Positions 42,759 through 51,801 of a DNA stretch of 64,000 nucleotides are shown piece by piece; within the stretch, counting starts at the first letter, position 1, and the number at the start of each line of letters is the position of its first letter. Both the position numbers and the translations under genes were made by a program. Location of the stretch: NCBI GenBank assembly GCA_964590005.1, contig CAZPVJ010000025.1, positions 1 to 64,000 on the forward strand. Reading direction: 5' to 3'. Under the pieces are notes generated by a model. It was not told the origin of the DNA. It was given only the letters and a program-made list of their open reading frames with translations, and searched no databases. This DNA is from CALJFL01 sp964590005 (GTDB lineage Bacteria; Pseudomonadota; Gammaproteobacteria; Pseudomonadales; Halieaceae).

Positions 42759-43997
42759 ATGCCAATGGATAAAACACCTGTGCATGAAACGACGCCCGTT
42801 TACGATCCGCGGGATCCTGCCACCATCAATGATCCCATCCCACATTTGCGCCGCTTACAGCAAACCGAGCCAGTGTACTGGTCGGATGTTTTGCGTGGCT
42901 GGGTCATTACCCGCTATGAGGATGTGAAACGAGTATTGCGCAATGATGATTTCTCAGCCGATCGAATATCCCCATTTTTTGACGCAATGCCCCCCGAAAA
43001 GCAGCAGCCTATCAAGGAGCTTATACGCTACCTGAACACTTGGGTAGCCTTCAAGGATCCACCTGAACATACCCGCCTGCGCCAACTGATGAGAACGGTT
43101 TTTACACCTGCAGCCGTGGCAGAAATGTCGGGATTTATCGAGTCTGCTGTGGATCACTTACTGACCGAGCTTGAGGGCAAAAAGCAGATTGATTTTATCG
43201 AGGAATTTGCCTATCCGCTGCCTGCGATGGTGATTCTGGAGATGCTGGGTCTGCCACAGTCAGATATGGACCTGTTAAAGGACTGGTCTAACAAGATGCA
43301 GTTGTTTATTGGCAGCGCCACCACATCGCCCCACAAGTACGCATTGGCGGAAGAGGGTGCGATTCAGATGGCGGCGTATTTCAGGGAAGTGATTCGCGAT
43401 CGCGAGCAACATCCCGGCAGCGATATGATTACCAAGCTGCTGGCCATCCGCGACTCCGACGACACGCTCACCGAAGACGAAGTGATTGGCACCTCTATGC
43501 TGTTTCTGTTCGGCGGTCACGAGACCACCACCAACCTGATTGGCAACGGAACCAGGGCATTGCTTCTTCACCCCGATCAAATGGCGCTATTGCGAAACAG
43601 GCCGGAGCTTATCGACAGTGCAGTGGAGGAGATGCTTCGCTATGACGGGCCGACCGGAGCTTCTGTGCGCATCGTCAAGGAATCTCATCAGTTTCACGAC
43701 AAATGGCTGGAGAGCGGGCAACGCGTGTTCGTGATGATTAACGCTGCCAATCATGATCTGGAGGCGTTTGAGGCGCCTGATACATTCGACATCACCCGCG
43801 AGCCCAACCATCACCTGACCTTCAATTATGGTGCGCACTTCTGCATGGGCGCACCACTGGCGCGGCTCGAGGGTAAGATTGCCATGGCCCGGTTGATCGA
43901 GCACTTTCCAAACCTGGCCTTATGCGACGACGAGTGTGAGTACATGGATACAATGGTGATGCGTGGGGTCCGCAACATGTTGGTTGAGTTGGTCTAG
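42759..43997 (+). CDS. Cytochrome P450
   Basis: A 412-residue soluble bacterial P450 that would hydroxylate a hydrophobic substrate using a ferredoxin/reductase not present in the window. The I-helix oxygen-activation motif LFLFGGHETTTN, the K-helix EEMLR (ExxR) and the haem-ligand segment FNYGAHFCMGAPLAR with C362 are intact. It resembles the CYP107/CYP125-142-like soluble class, but no subfamily can be assigned by eye. ATG 42759 was taken; GTG 42744 adds five residues. The promoter overlaps site B. Confidence 0.95.
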   Translation: MPMDKTPVHETTPVYDPRDPATINDPIPHLRRLQQTEPVYWSDVLRGWVITRYEDVKRVLRNDDFSADRISPFFDAMPPEKQQPIKELIRYLNTWVAFKDPPEHTRLRQLMRTVFTPAAVAEMSGFIESAVDHLLTELEGKKQIDFIEEFAYPLPAMVILEMLGLPQSDMDLLKDWSNKMQLFIGSATTSPHKYALAEEGAIQMAAYFREVIRDREQHPGSDMITKLLAIRDSDDTLTEDEVIGTSMLFLFGGHETTTNLIGNGTRALLLHPDQMALLRNRPELIDSAVEEMLRYDGPTGASVRIVKESHQFHDKWLESGQRVFVMINAANHDLEAFEAPDTFDITREPNHHLTFNYGAHFCMGAPLARLEGKIAMARLIEHFPNLALCDDECEYMDTMVMRGVRNMLVELV

Positions 43998-44101
43998 ATG
44001 GATAGCCGCACAACTGACCTAACCCCCTAGACCGACCCCAGCTAATGAGAGAGGCTTTCACAGGCGACAAGCTGGGAGTCTCCTGGCAAATCAAGCCTTT
44101 G

Positions 44102-45847
44102 TTAATTCACACTTTGCTGGTGCAGGGGCTCGTCACGCTTGCCCCTCAATAATTGTCCTGGCAAAGCACCCGTAGGCAGATTGTTTTCGAAGATTACTTC
44201 GCCGGCTTTGATGGTGGCGCAAATGCCATCGGCATGTTGTAAAAAGCGCTTGCCACCGCCGGGCAGGTCATACTCCACGTGAGGGGTATGCAGCGCCAAG
44301 GCCTCAAAATCGAGAATATTGATATCGGCTTTATAACCCTCTGCCAGCAAGCCCCGATCCAGCAGGGAATACAGCTCTGCCGGTTGCCTGCATAACATGT
44401 GGATCGCATCGGCCAATGCAATATCCCCGCTGTCTTTAACCCACTTGGTCAACAGATAGATATTCGCGCTGGTATCGCAGATGGAGCCGACATGTGCGCC
44501 GCCATCACCGAGCGCAGACACAGTATGCGAATGCTTCAACAGCGTGGGTATGTTTTCGGTAAAGTTTACCGCCGGGATATATACCAGGTTATTGCCCTCG
44601 TTACCGAGGAAATAGTCATATAACCACTCCTGGGGATCACGCCCTTCACGCTCGGCGCAGGCGGCAACTGAATTGCTCCGCTCAGGTAAATAGTTAATCG
44701 GGTCCTCCAGCGGATACATATTGCGAAAGCGCTGATTGAAAATTTCTACAAAGACATGCGGATTGACGTTTTCCTCGGCGAGTATCTTCGCTTTGATGAC
44801 TGGGTCCGCAAGCTTCTCCTTGCGCTCATCCCAGGGAAGTTCGCTCAGTGCAGCAAAGCTCGGGCGACGGTAGAAGCTGTGCATTGAACCCGGGAACCCC
44901 ATCAGGATGCCGATGGGTCTAGACAAGACCTGGCCGCGTATATCCAGGCCTCGTGCTTGCGCATCCTCCAATCGCTGCAGTTGTTGTCGCCACTGACCGG
45001 GCTGCCCCGCTGCACTCTCACCATCCAGTGCACCGCCGACATCAACAAGGGTAAAGGTACCTTTGGCACCGGTTTTCTCGCTGGTCGCCGTAAGAATACT
45101 GAATTCATCATCGGCATCGTCCCAGTCTGATATGAACTGGAATACACTGCCTTTTTCACCCGACAGCGACTCGCCGATTTGCTTCAGTTCCTGTGTGGCG
45201 GCCTGGTAGGTTGGAATGAAGTCACCGGTGGCACTGCGGTGCACCAGCGTACGGGAGGTCGAAAAACCGACTGCCCCCGCTTCTATTCCTTCCTTGACCA
45301 GCGCCTGCATTTTTTGCACATCCTCTTGCGTGGCGGTTTCTCGGTTCAGGGCGCGCTCGCCCATCACGTAGACACGCAGCGGTGCGTGGGGAAACAGCAC
45401 AGCGACATCGATGTCCTTTTGTCGTTCATCCAGCGCATCCAGGTATTGCGGAAAGCTTTCCCAGTTCCACGGGAGCCCCGCGTCCATGATAGATCCGGGG
45501 ATTTCCTCCACGCCTTCCATCAGCTTGATAAGCACTTCGTGGTCCTGCTCGCGACAGGGCGCAAAGCCAACCCCGCAGTTGCCCATGACCACCGTGGTGG
45601 TGCCCAGGTTTGACGAGGGTTTAAGGTGTACGTCCCAGGTTGCCTGGCCATCGTAATGGGTGTGGACGTCGACGAAGCCCGGTGTCACGATCTTGCCCTG
45701 GGCATCGAATACCCGATCGGCAGTCCCCTCGATAGCCTCGGCGATGCGAGCGATCACGCCATCTTTAACGGCCAGGTCGAGCCCCAGAGGTCCGTTACCA
45801 GCACCGTCGTATAACTGGCCATTCCTGATGATTAAGTCGTAGTGCAT
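44102..45847 (-). CDS. Amidohydrolase, N-acyl-D-amino-acid deacylase family
   Basis: A 581-residue TIM-barrel amidohydrolase of the D-aminoacylase type. The N-terminal metal motif DVHTHYDGQ (H62, H64, D67), the MGNCGVGFAPC segment and the late GDGGAHVGSICDTS motif with its aspartate region follow the family pattern, as does the C-terminal beta sandwich (GYKADINILD...IKAGEVIFENN). Members hydrolyse N-acyl-D-amino acids or other cyclic/linear amides; many relatives beside catabolic clusters have no known substrate. It sits convergent to the P450 and divergent from the MDR gene. Confidence 0.88.
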   Translation of the reverse strand: MHYDLIIRNGQLYDGAGNGPLGLDLAVKDGVIARIAEAIEGTADRVFDAQGKIVTPGFVDVHTHYDGQATWDVHLKPSSNLGTTTVVMGNCGVGFAPCREQDHEVLIKLMEGVEEIPGSIMDAGLPWNWESFPQYLDALDERQKDIDVAVLFPHAPLRVYVMGERALNRETATQEDVQKMQALVKEGIEAGAVGFSTSRTLVHRSATGDFIPTYQAATQELKQIGESLSGEKGSVFQFISDWDDADDEFSILTATSEKTGAKGTFTLVDVGGALDGESAAGQPGQWRQQLQRLEDAQARGLDIRGQVLSRPIGILMGFPGSMHSFYRRPSFAALSELPWDERKEKLADPVIKAKILAEENVNPHVFVEIFNQRFRNMYPLEDPINYLPERSNSVAACAEREGRDPQEWLYDYFLGNEGNNLVYIPAVNFTENIPTLLKHSHTVSALGDGGAHVGSICDTSANIYLLTKWVKDSGDIALADAIHMLCRQPAELYSLLDRGLLAEGYKADINILDFEALALHTPHVEYDLPGGGKRFLQHADGICATIKAGEVIFENNLPTGALPGQLLRGKRDEPLHQQSVN

Positions 45848-45887
45848 GTCTCCGTGTCCTGCGCATCACTTTCAGTAATGAGAGCTT

Positions 45888-45912
45888 AGCGCATACAGCC
45901 CAAGTGTGCGCT
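45888..45912. repeat. Inverted repeat AGCGCA-N13-TGCGCT
   Basis: Arms at 45888-45893 and 45907-45912 in the amidohydrolase/MDR divergent gap. The same half-sites recur as a longer repeat about 100 bp to the right, suggesting a regulator binding twice. Confidence 0.45.
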
Positions 45913-45990
45913 TAGCCAACACCTGTCAGCTCTAGCGTTCCGATAACAGCCCATTGCCGTGCGCTCACCGTCTCACCGATAGCCTTCGTC

Positions 45991-46020
45991 GCAGCGCAGC
46001 TTGGTCTGCAGATGCGCTGC
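45991..46020. repeat. Inverted repeat GCAGCGCA-N14-TGCGCTGC
   Basis: Perfect 8-bp arms at 45991-45998 and 46013-46020, 75 bp upstream of the MDR start. It shares AGCGCA/TGCGCT with the repeat at 45888-45912. Confidence 0.5.
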
Positions 46021-46094
46021 AGGTTGATCTGATTACCTGTTTGGGTGCGTAATGCCTGTATTAACCTGAACAAACGCCAAACAGAGGTGACACG

Positions 46095-47093
46095 ATGTCG
46101 CTCGCCAACGAGAAAGTGGTACTGAAGCAAGCCCCCGCCGGAATTCCCACCCGGGATGATTTCGCCATCGTCAGTGAGACAGTCGGCCAACCCGCTGAGG
46201 GCGAGATCCTGATCGAGGTCGAACACCTGGGTATCGATGCATTTATCACGACCACCCTCAATCACGACGGTCATCACGGCCGGAGCGAGGTCAACGCGCC
46301 GGTCATGGCACTGGGTACCGGGCGAGTCATTGAGAGCCGCAGCGAACAATTTTCACCGGGCGACCGCGTCTTCGGTGGGATGGGCGCGCAGCGCTATAAA
46401 GTTACCCCGGTTGAGGGCTATCGCAAGCTGGATGACTCCAAACTCCCGGCGCGCACCTACCTTGGCTTACTGGGTATTACGACCGGGCTTACCGCCTACG
46501 CCGGCATGATCCTGGTCGGTAAGGTAAAAGAAGGCGATACCGTGGCGGTATCCGCCGCGGCAGGCGCGGTGGGCACCATTGCCTGCCAGCTGGCCAAGCT
46601 GAAGGGGGCACGTGTTATTGGCATCGCGGGTGGTCCGGAAAAATGCGCTTTCCTGGAAGAACTCCATTGTGATGCGACCATCGATTACAAGAGCAGCAAC
46701 GTTGCCGAGCAGATCGGCTTCCTGGCGCCCGATGGCCTCGATTTGTTTTTCGACAACGTGGGCGGCAGCATTCTCGATGCGGCGCTTGATAATCTCGCCA
46801 TGGGAGCGCGCGTTGTCATCTGTGGTGCCATCTCCCAATACGCCGATCTGGCCGCAGTGAAGGGACCGGCGCTTTACCTGCGTCTGGCGGAGCGCAACGC
46901 CAGCATGCATGGCTTCACGGTAGACCACTACCAGGCACACTTCCCGGACATGGAAGCCAACCTGACCCAGTGGGCCAGTGAAGGCAAAATCCATATGCCG
47001 GAGCACATCGAGACAGGCCTGGAACGCTTTCCCGAGGCTCTGAATATGCTCTTCAAAGGCGGTCACCGCGGCAAACTGCTGCTTACGCCCTGA
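46095..47093 (+). CDS. Zinc-free MDR NADP-dependent oxidoreductase (CurA/PTGR-like)
   Basis: A 332-residue medium-chain reductase of the leukotriene B4 dehydrogenase/CurA type, which reduces alpha,beta-unsaturated ketones or aldehydes with NADPH. The nucleotide-binding motif SAAAGAVGTIACQLAKLKG, the DGLDLFFDNVGG segment and the GARVVICGAIS segment are typical, and the zinc-ligand set of alcohol dehydrogenases is absent. It may reduce an enone made by the neighbouring oxidative genes (inference). Divergent from the amidohydrolase across 247 bp with two related inverted repeats. Confidence 0.9.
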   Translation: MSLANEKVVLKQAPAGIPTRDDFAIVSETVGQPAEGEILIEVEHLGIDAFITTTLNHDGHHGRSEVNAPVMALGTGRVIESRSEQFSPGDRVFGGMGAQRYKVTPVEGYRKLDDSKLPARTYLGLLGITTGLTAYAGMILVGKVKEGDTVAVSAAAGAVGTIACQLAKLKGARVIGIAGGPEKCAFLEELHCDATIDYKSSNVAEQIGFLAPDGLDLFFDNVGGSILDAALDNLAMGARVVICGAISQYADLAAVKGPALYLRLAERNASMHGFTVDHYQAHFPDMEANLTQWASEGKIHMPEHIETGLERFPEALNMLFKGGHRGKLLLTP

Positions 47094-47457
47094 TGCTGTA
47101 GAGCACCCCATTTCAATCAATGTAATCAAACGGTTACGAGTAGATATCACCTTACTCACTGCAGGGATGGCTGTGGCCGCCTCCCTCTGTGCAACCACCT
47201 CCTGCAGCCCCAATTCTCGACTCCCTACCCCGGGGTGCCCGCCAATGGCCAGGTCGGGCTACGTTAATGGCTCACATTCCTATCGCAGGTAAGAAAAATT
47301 AGCCTCTCATGCAGCTAGCCTGATGACTGGGCCACAAAAAAGTCGTCCAAAATCATTCTCTTAACGTAACAAGCACTCTGAAAAGTTGTTTGCGGGGCCA
47401 TTGAACCCCTCGCTGCATTCGAATTCACGTAAATTTTTTACTATCGGGTAAGCAGGC
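47094..47457. other. 364-bp intergenic region before the RND genes
   Basis: No convincing coding region. It contains a small palindrome ACCCCGGGGT near 47228 and runs of A/T in its last 120 bp, where the promoter of the RND operon probably lies, but I could not identify convincing -35/-10 boxes. No regulator gene is adjacent. Confidence 0.5.
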
Positions 47458-48570
47458 ATGTCCAAAAACGTCACTTCCGCTCTTATTGTCGCGGCAATCC
47501 TCGTGCTCTGGCTGGGGTCCGGTGCCTTTATCAGCGATACCCAGGCCACGCAGCAAACCACGCTCGACGTTGAGGCCGATGACCGTATTGAGACTGCCAG
47601 TGATGGCCTGAGCAAGGTTCGCGTGACTATTCACAGGGCCCAGCCACGCACCCGCACAGTAGTCCTGAGGGGCCAGACTGAAACCAAGCGCACAGTCGAG
47701 GTTACCGCAGAAATAGCCGGCCAGGTCGTCGCGCGGCCGGTTGAGCGAGGTATGCAGGTCTCCAAGGGACAGCTGCTGTGCGAAATTGCGGTGGATGACC
47801 GGAAAGTTGCGGTAGCCGAGGCCCGTGCCGGGTTCGAGCAGGCCAGAATTGAACACGCTGGCAGCTTGAAGCTGGCTGACGAAGGGCTGTTGTCAGAAGT
47901 GGCCATCGCGGCCTCGGAAGCACGTCAGGAATCTGCCCGGGCCCACCTGCACCGGCAGGAGCTCAACCTTGAGCGCACACGCATTACCGCGCCGTTCGAC
48001 GGCGTGATCGAAAAGTTACACATGAATGCGGGTGACTACGCCATGCCCGGCAGCTCTTGCGCGACCCTGATCGACCTCGACCCCATGCTGGTTGTCGCTC
48101 ACGTTACCGAGGAAGAAGTGGAAAACCTGCAACCGGGCAGCACGGTTTCAGGTCGTGTCCGCATGGGCAGGGAAATCGAAGGCCAGCTGTCCTTTATCGG
48201 CAAGCAAAGCGACCCCGTGACACGAACCTACCCCGTGGAGATAACCGTCGCCAACAGCGATTACAGCCTGCGCTCCGGACTGACCGTCAACCTGCGCGTC
48301 GGACTGGATGAAGTTTTGGCGCACCGCGTCTCCCCTTCCCTGCTGACCTTGAGCGACGAGGGTGACATGGGCATTCGCGTGCTGGACGACGCCAACCGCG
48401 TTGTCTTCAACGCCGTAGAGATCGTTGAAGACGGACAGCAGGGGCTCTGGATCACCGGGCTCCCAGACACCGTGAATCTCATCACCGTCGGCCAGGAATA
48501 TGTCTCCGTCGGCGAGCGGGTTGAACCGGTCTACATGGAATTGGCAAGCGACCAGATCGCAGCGCGATGA
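47458..48570 (+). CDS. RND efflux periplasmic adaptor (HlyD/AcrA family)
   Basis: A 370-residue membrane-fusion protein. The N-terminal membrane anchor/signal (SALIVAAILVLWLGSGAFIS) is followed by the first lipoyl half (VEVTAEIAGQVVARPVERGMQVSKGQLL), a short coiled coil, and the second lipoyl half (LERTRITAPFDGVIEKLHMNAGDY). Beta-barrel and proximal domains complete it. It bridges the inner-membrane pump to an outer-membrane channel. The stop overlaps the permease start by 4 bp. The N-terminal stretch lacks a lipobox. Confidence 0.92.
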   Translation: MSKNVTSALIVAAILVLWLGSGAFISDTQATQQTTLDVEADDRIETASDGLSKVRVTIHRAQPRTRTVVLRGQTETKRTVEVTAEIAGQVVARPVERGMQVSKGQLLCEIAVDDRKVAVAEARAGFEQARIEHAGSLKLADEGLLSEVAIAASEARQESARAHLHRQELNLERTRITAPFDGVIEKLHMNAGDYAMPGSSCATLIDLDPMLVVAHVTEEEVENLQPGSTVSGRVRMGREIEGQLSFIGKQSDPVTRTYPVEITVANSDYSLRSGLTVNLRVGLDEVLAHRVSPSLLTLSDEGDMGIRVLDDANRVVFNAVEIVEDGQQGLWITGLPDTVNLITVGQEYVSVGERVEPVYMELASDQIAAR

Positions 48571-51500
48571 CCTTGATAGAGACCGCCATCGGTCGAACAC
48601 GCACCACCCTGTCGCTGCTCGCCGTCATGGTGCTGGCAGGCATCATGGCGCGTGCGGCTCTGCCCATCGCCAATGACCCCCACGTTGACCTGCCCCTTTT
48701 CTATGTCGGGGTTATCCATGAGGGCATCTCACCCGAGGACGCTGAGCGCTTGCTGGTGCAGCCCATGGAAATTGAGTTGCGCAAGCTGGAAGGCGTCGTC
48801 GAGCTGAAGTCCACTGCGGCGGAAGGCATGGCGTCATTCTTCATCGAGTTTGACGTCACACAGGACCTGGATAAGGCGCTAAGCGACGTCCGAGAAGCCG
48901 TGGACTCCGCACGGGCCGAAATTCCGACAACCGCAGAAGAACCGTTCGTCAACGAACTCAACGCTGACGACTTCCCCATGCTGCAAGTCAACTTCATTGG
49001 CGAGAATGCCAACGAGCGAGAGATTTACCAGGCAGCGCTTGCGCTCAAGGAGCAGATTGAAACGGTTCCCGCGGTGCTCAGCGCCGATCTGCAGGGCCAC
49101 CGCGAAGAGGTTCTGGAAGTCATCATCGACCCCGATGCTCTGAACGCCTACCAGATCTCCGCCGAGGAATTGATCGCCATTCTGCAGCGTAATAATCGGC
49201 TGATACCCGCCGGCACCATGGACCTGGACAACGGACGCTTCGCCGTCAAGGTCCCCGCAGTGGTCGAACGTGCAGATGACGTATTGGAGCTGCCATTGCG
49301 CAGTTCGCTGGACAGCGTCGTCACCCTGCAAGACGTGGCAACCGTGCGCAGAACCTTCAAGGATCGAGCCAGCTTCGCGCGCTACAACGGCCAGGCAACC
49401 ATCTCCATCAGCGTGAAGAAACGTTCAGATGCGAACGTGATCGATACAGTAGAAGACGTCCTCAAGATCGTAGAACAAGCGCGCTCCAGCACGCCCAGCG
49501 GCATACAAATGATCGTGTCACAAAACCAGGCGGAGTTCGCTTCCGTGCAGGTACGTGAGCTGGAAGGCAATATTCTCACCGCACTGGCGCTGGTGATGGT
49601 GCTCGTCGTCGCTGCAATGGGTTTCCGAAGTGGCCTGGTGGTTGGCCTGGGCATACCCTTCTCGCTGCTCTTTTCGGTAACCATCATCTATCTGCTTGGC
49701 TACACCTTCAATTTCATGGTGATGTTTGGAATGCTGCTGGGACTGGGCATGCTCATTGATGGCGGCATCGTAGTGACCGAGTATGCCAACCGCTTAATGG
49801 GTGAAGGCATGAATCATAAGCGGGCCTACGCGGAATCGGTCAAGCGGATGTTCTGGCCGGTAACCGCGTCCACAGCCACGACCCTGGCAGCCTTTCTTCC
49901 GATGCTATTCTGGCCTGGCGTCTCCGGGCAATTCATGGGCTATCTACCCGTCACGGTCTTTACGGTATTGATAGGCTCTTTGCTTTACGCGCTGCTTTTC
50001 GGCCCCGTACTGGGCACGCTTTTTGGTAAGCCATCCATGCACAGTGCCGAAGTCGCCCGTGCACAGCAGGTACTGGAGACTGGCGATCCCACCGAGTTAT
50101 CCTCGCTGACCGGACGTTTTGCGCGCTTCATGACGATGGTGTGCCACCGCCCGCTTCTGACCTTGGGAATTATATTCAGCCTGCTGTACTCCGTGTTCTG
50201 GGCTTACGGCAAATACGGCGTTGGTACGATTTTCTTCTCCGATGCAGATCCACAGTTTATCCAGGTCTCCGTGCTGGGCCGCGGTAATTTTTCGGCCAAT
50301 GAAGTAAAGGACCTGGTACTGGAAGTCGAGTCGGAAGTACTCCAGATACCGGGTATTCGCTTCGTTAACACCCAGACCTTACTACCCGGTACCAGCGATG
50401 GCGGCTTTATGGGCACCAGCTCAGATCGTATCGGTTCCATATTCATCGAGCTGGTGGCCGAGTCACAGCGAGAAATCGGTGGTAACGCGGTGATCCGGGA
50501 GATTCGCGACCGCACTGAGGGACTGGCCGGCATCAAGGTCGAGGTTCAGCCGCTGGAAAAGGGCCCACCGGTCGGCAAGCCTATCCAGATCGAATTCACA
50601 GCACGGGACCGATCGCTACTGGAACCGGCGATGGCGCGGGTACGCGCGCACCTGGATACCCTGCCCGAGCTTGTCGATATCGATGACTCGGCAGCACTGC
50701 CATCGATTGAATGGCGCATTGAGGTCGACCGGCGGCAGGCCGCACTTTACGGTGCAGACGTATCCTCCGCCGGGTTGGCAGTACAGCTCGTCACCAATGG
50801 CGTGAAAGTGGGTGAGTATCGACCCGACGATGCAGAGGACTCGGTGGATATCAGGGTGCGCTATCCCCGAGAAGACCGCGGTATCACCGCCATGGACGAG
50901 CTGCGCATTAGCACCAACCAGGGCATGGTGCCATTGAGCAACTTTGTCACCATGCAGCCTGCACCCGGCGTTGACTCATTCAAGCGCGTGGACGGGTTAC
51001 CTGTGGAGCTGATTCGGGCCAATGTACGTGAAGGGGTGATGGCAGATCGCATGGTTCAGGATATCGACACCTGGATCCAGGACCAACCATTCGATTCCGC
51101 GCTGACTATCCGTTTTCGGGGTGCCAACGAGGAACAAGCAGATTCAATGGCCTTCGTTTCCGCCGCCTTTACACTTGCCCTGGCTTTGATGTTTATCCTG
51201 CTGGTAACCCAGTTCAATAATTTCTATCAAAGCACGCTGATCCTGCTGGCAGTCATCATGTCGACCGCCGGTGTCCTGCTTGGCCTGTTGATACTGGGTA
51301 ATCCCTTCAGCGCCCTGCTCACCGGGGTTGGTGTGGTCGCCCTGGCTGGCATCGTTGTGAATAACAACATCATTCTGATCGACACGTTCAATCACGTTAG
51401 ACGCCAACATCCTGAGCTGGACGTCCGTGCGGTGATCGTCCGGGCTACCGCTCAGCGACTTCGCCCTGTTCTGCTGACAACCGTCACCACGGTTTTCGGG

Positions 51501-51767
51501 CTGATGCCTTTGGCGGCAGGCTACTCCGTGGACCTGACAGCCAGAACCATCACGGCAGAAGGCGAAATGGCGATGTTCTGGGCACCGCTTTCACAGGCTA
51601 TCGTTTTTGGATTAACTTTTGCCACCCTGCTGACGCTCATTGCTACACCAGCTATGCTGGCGCTGCCACACACGCTAAAAAACGTGCTGCAGACCATCAA
51701 GCACCGAATGCCCCTGCCGAGAAGCAGGCGCGGGCCAGGCAGTCCCCGGTCAATCCTGGAGCGCTAA
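48567..51767 (+). CDS. RND-family efflux permease
   Basis: A 1066-residue, twelve-helix RND pump with two large periplasmic loops. Key regions are the N-terminal helix and LPIANDPHVDLPLFYVG porter start, TM4 GMLLGLGMLIDGGIVVTEYANR, and TM10 GIVVNNNIILIDTFNH. Compared with AcrB, D407 is kept as D398 but D408 is G399, and K940 is N932; this pattern is seen in other RND subfamilies and implies a different proton relay. It is cotranslated with the adaptor. No TolC-type channel is present, so a distant one must be shared. The substrate is unknown. Confidence 0.93.
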   Translation: MTLIETAIGRTRTTLSLLAVMVLAGIMARAALPIANDPHVDLPLFYVGVIHEGISPEDAERLLVQPMEIELRKLEGVVELKSTAAEGMASFFIEFDVTQDLDKALSDVREAVDSARAEIPTTAEEPFVNELNADDFPMLQVNFIGENANEREIYQAALALKEQIETVPAVLSADLQGHREEVLEVIIDPDALNAYQISAEELIAILQRNNRLIPAGTMDLDNGRFAVKVPAVVERADDVLELPLRSSLDSVVTLQDVATVRRTFKDRASFARYNGQATISISVKKRSDANVIDTVEDVLKIVEQARSSTPSGIQMIVSQNQAEFASVQVRELEGNILTALALVMVLVVAAMGFRSGLVVGLGIPFSLLFSVTIIYLLGYTFNFMVMFGMLLGLGMLIDGGIVVTEYANRLMGEGMNHKRAYAESVKRMFWPVTASTATTLAAFLPMLFWPGVSGQFMGYLPVTVFTVLIGSLLYALLFGPVLGTLFGKPSMHSAEVARAQQVLETGDPTELSSLTGRFARFMTMVCHRPLLTLGIIFSLLYSVFWAYGKYGVGTIFFSDADPQFIQVSVLGRGNFSANEVKDLVLEVESEVLQIPGIRFVNTQTLLPGTSDGGFMGTSSDRIGSIFIELVAESQREIGGNAVIREIRDRTEGLAGIKVEVQPLEKGPPVGKPIQIEFTARDRSLLEPAMARVRAHLDTLPELVDIDDSAALPSIEWRIEVDRRQAALYGADVSSAGLAVQLVTNGVKVGEYRPDDAEDSVDIRVRYPREDRGITAMDELRISTNQGMVPLSNFVTMQPAPGVDSFKRVDGLPVELIRANVREGVMADRMVQDIDTWIQDQPFDSALTIRFRGANEEQADSMAFVSAAFTLALALMFILLVTQFNNFYQSTLILLAVIMSTAGVLLGLLILGNPFSALLTGVGVVALAGIVVNNNIILIDTFNHVRRQHPELDVRAVIVRATAQRLRPVLLTTVTTVFGLMPLAAGYSVDLTARTITAEGEMAMFWAPLSQAIVFGLTFATLLTLIATPAMLALPHTLKNVLQTIKHRMPLPRSRRGPGSPRSILER

Positions 51768-51801
51768 CGCGCCAAATTTCTCCGCCAGGGGGCAGGCTCA
51801 T

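Noticed and set aside
46467..47213. 248-codon reverse-strand open frame opposite the MDR gene
   Set aside because: It is almost wholly antisense to a well-supported reductase, and its predicted protein resembles no family I recognise; a shadow frame.
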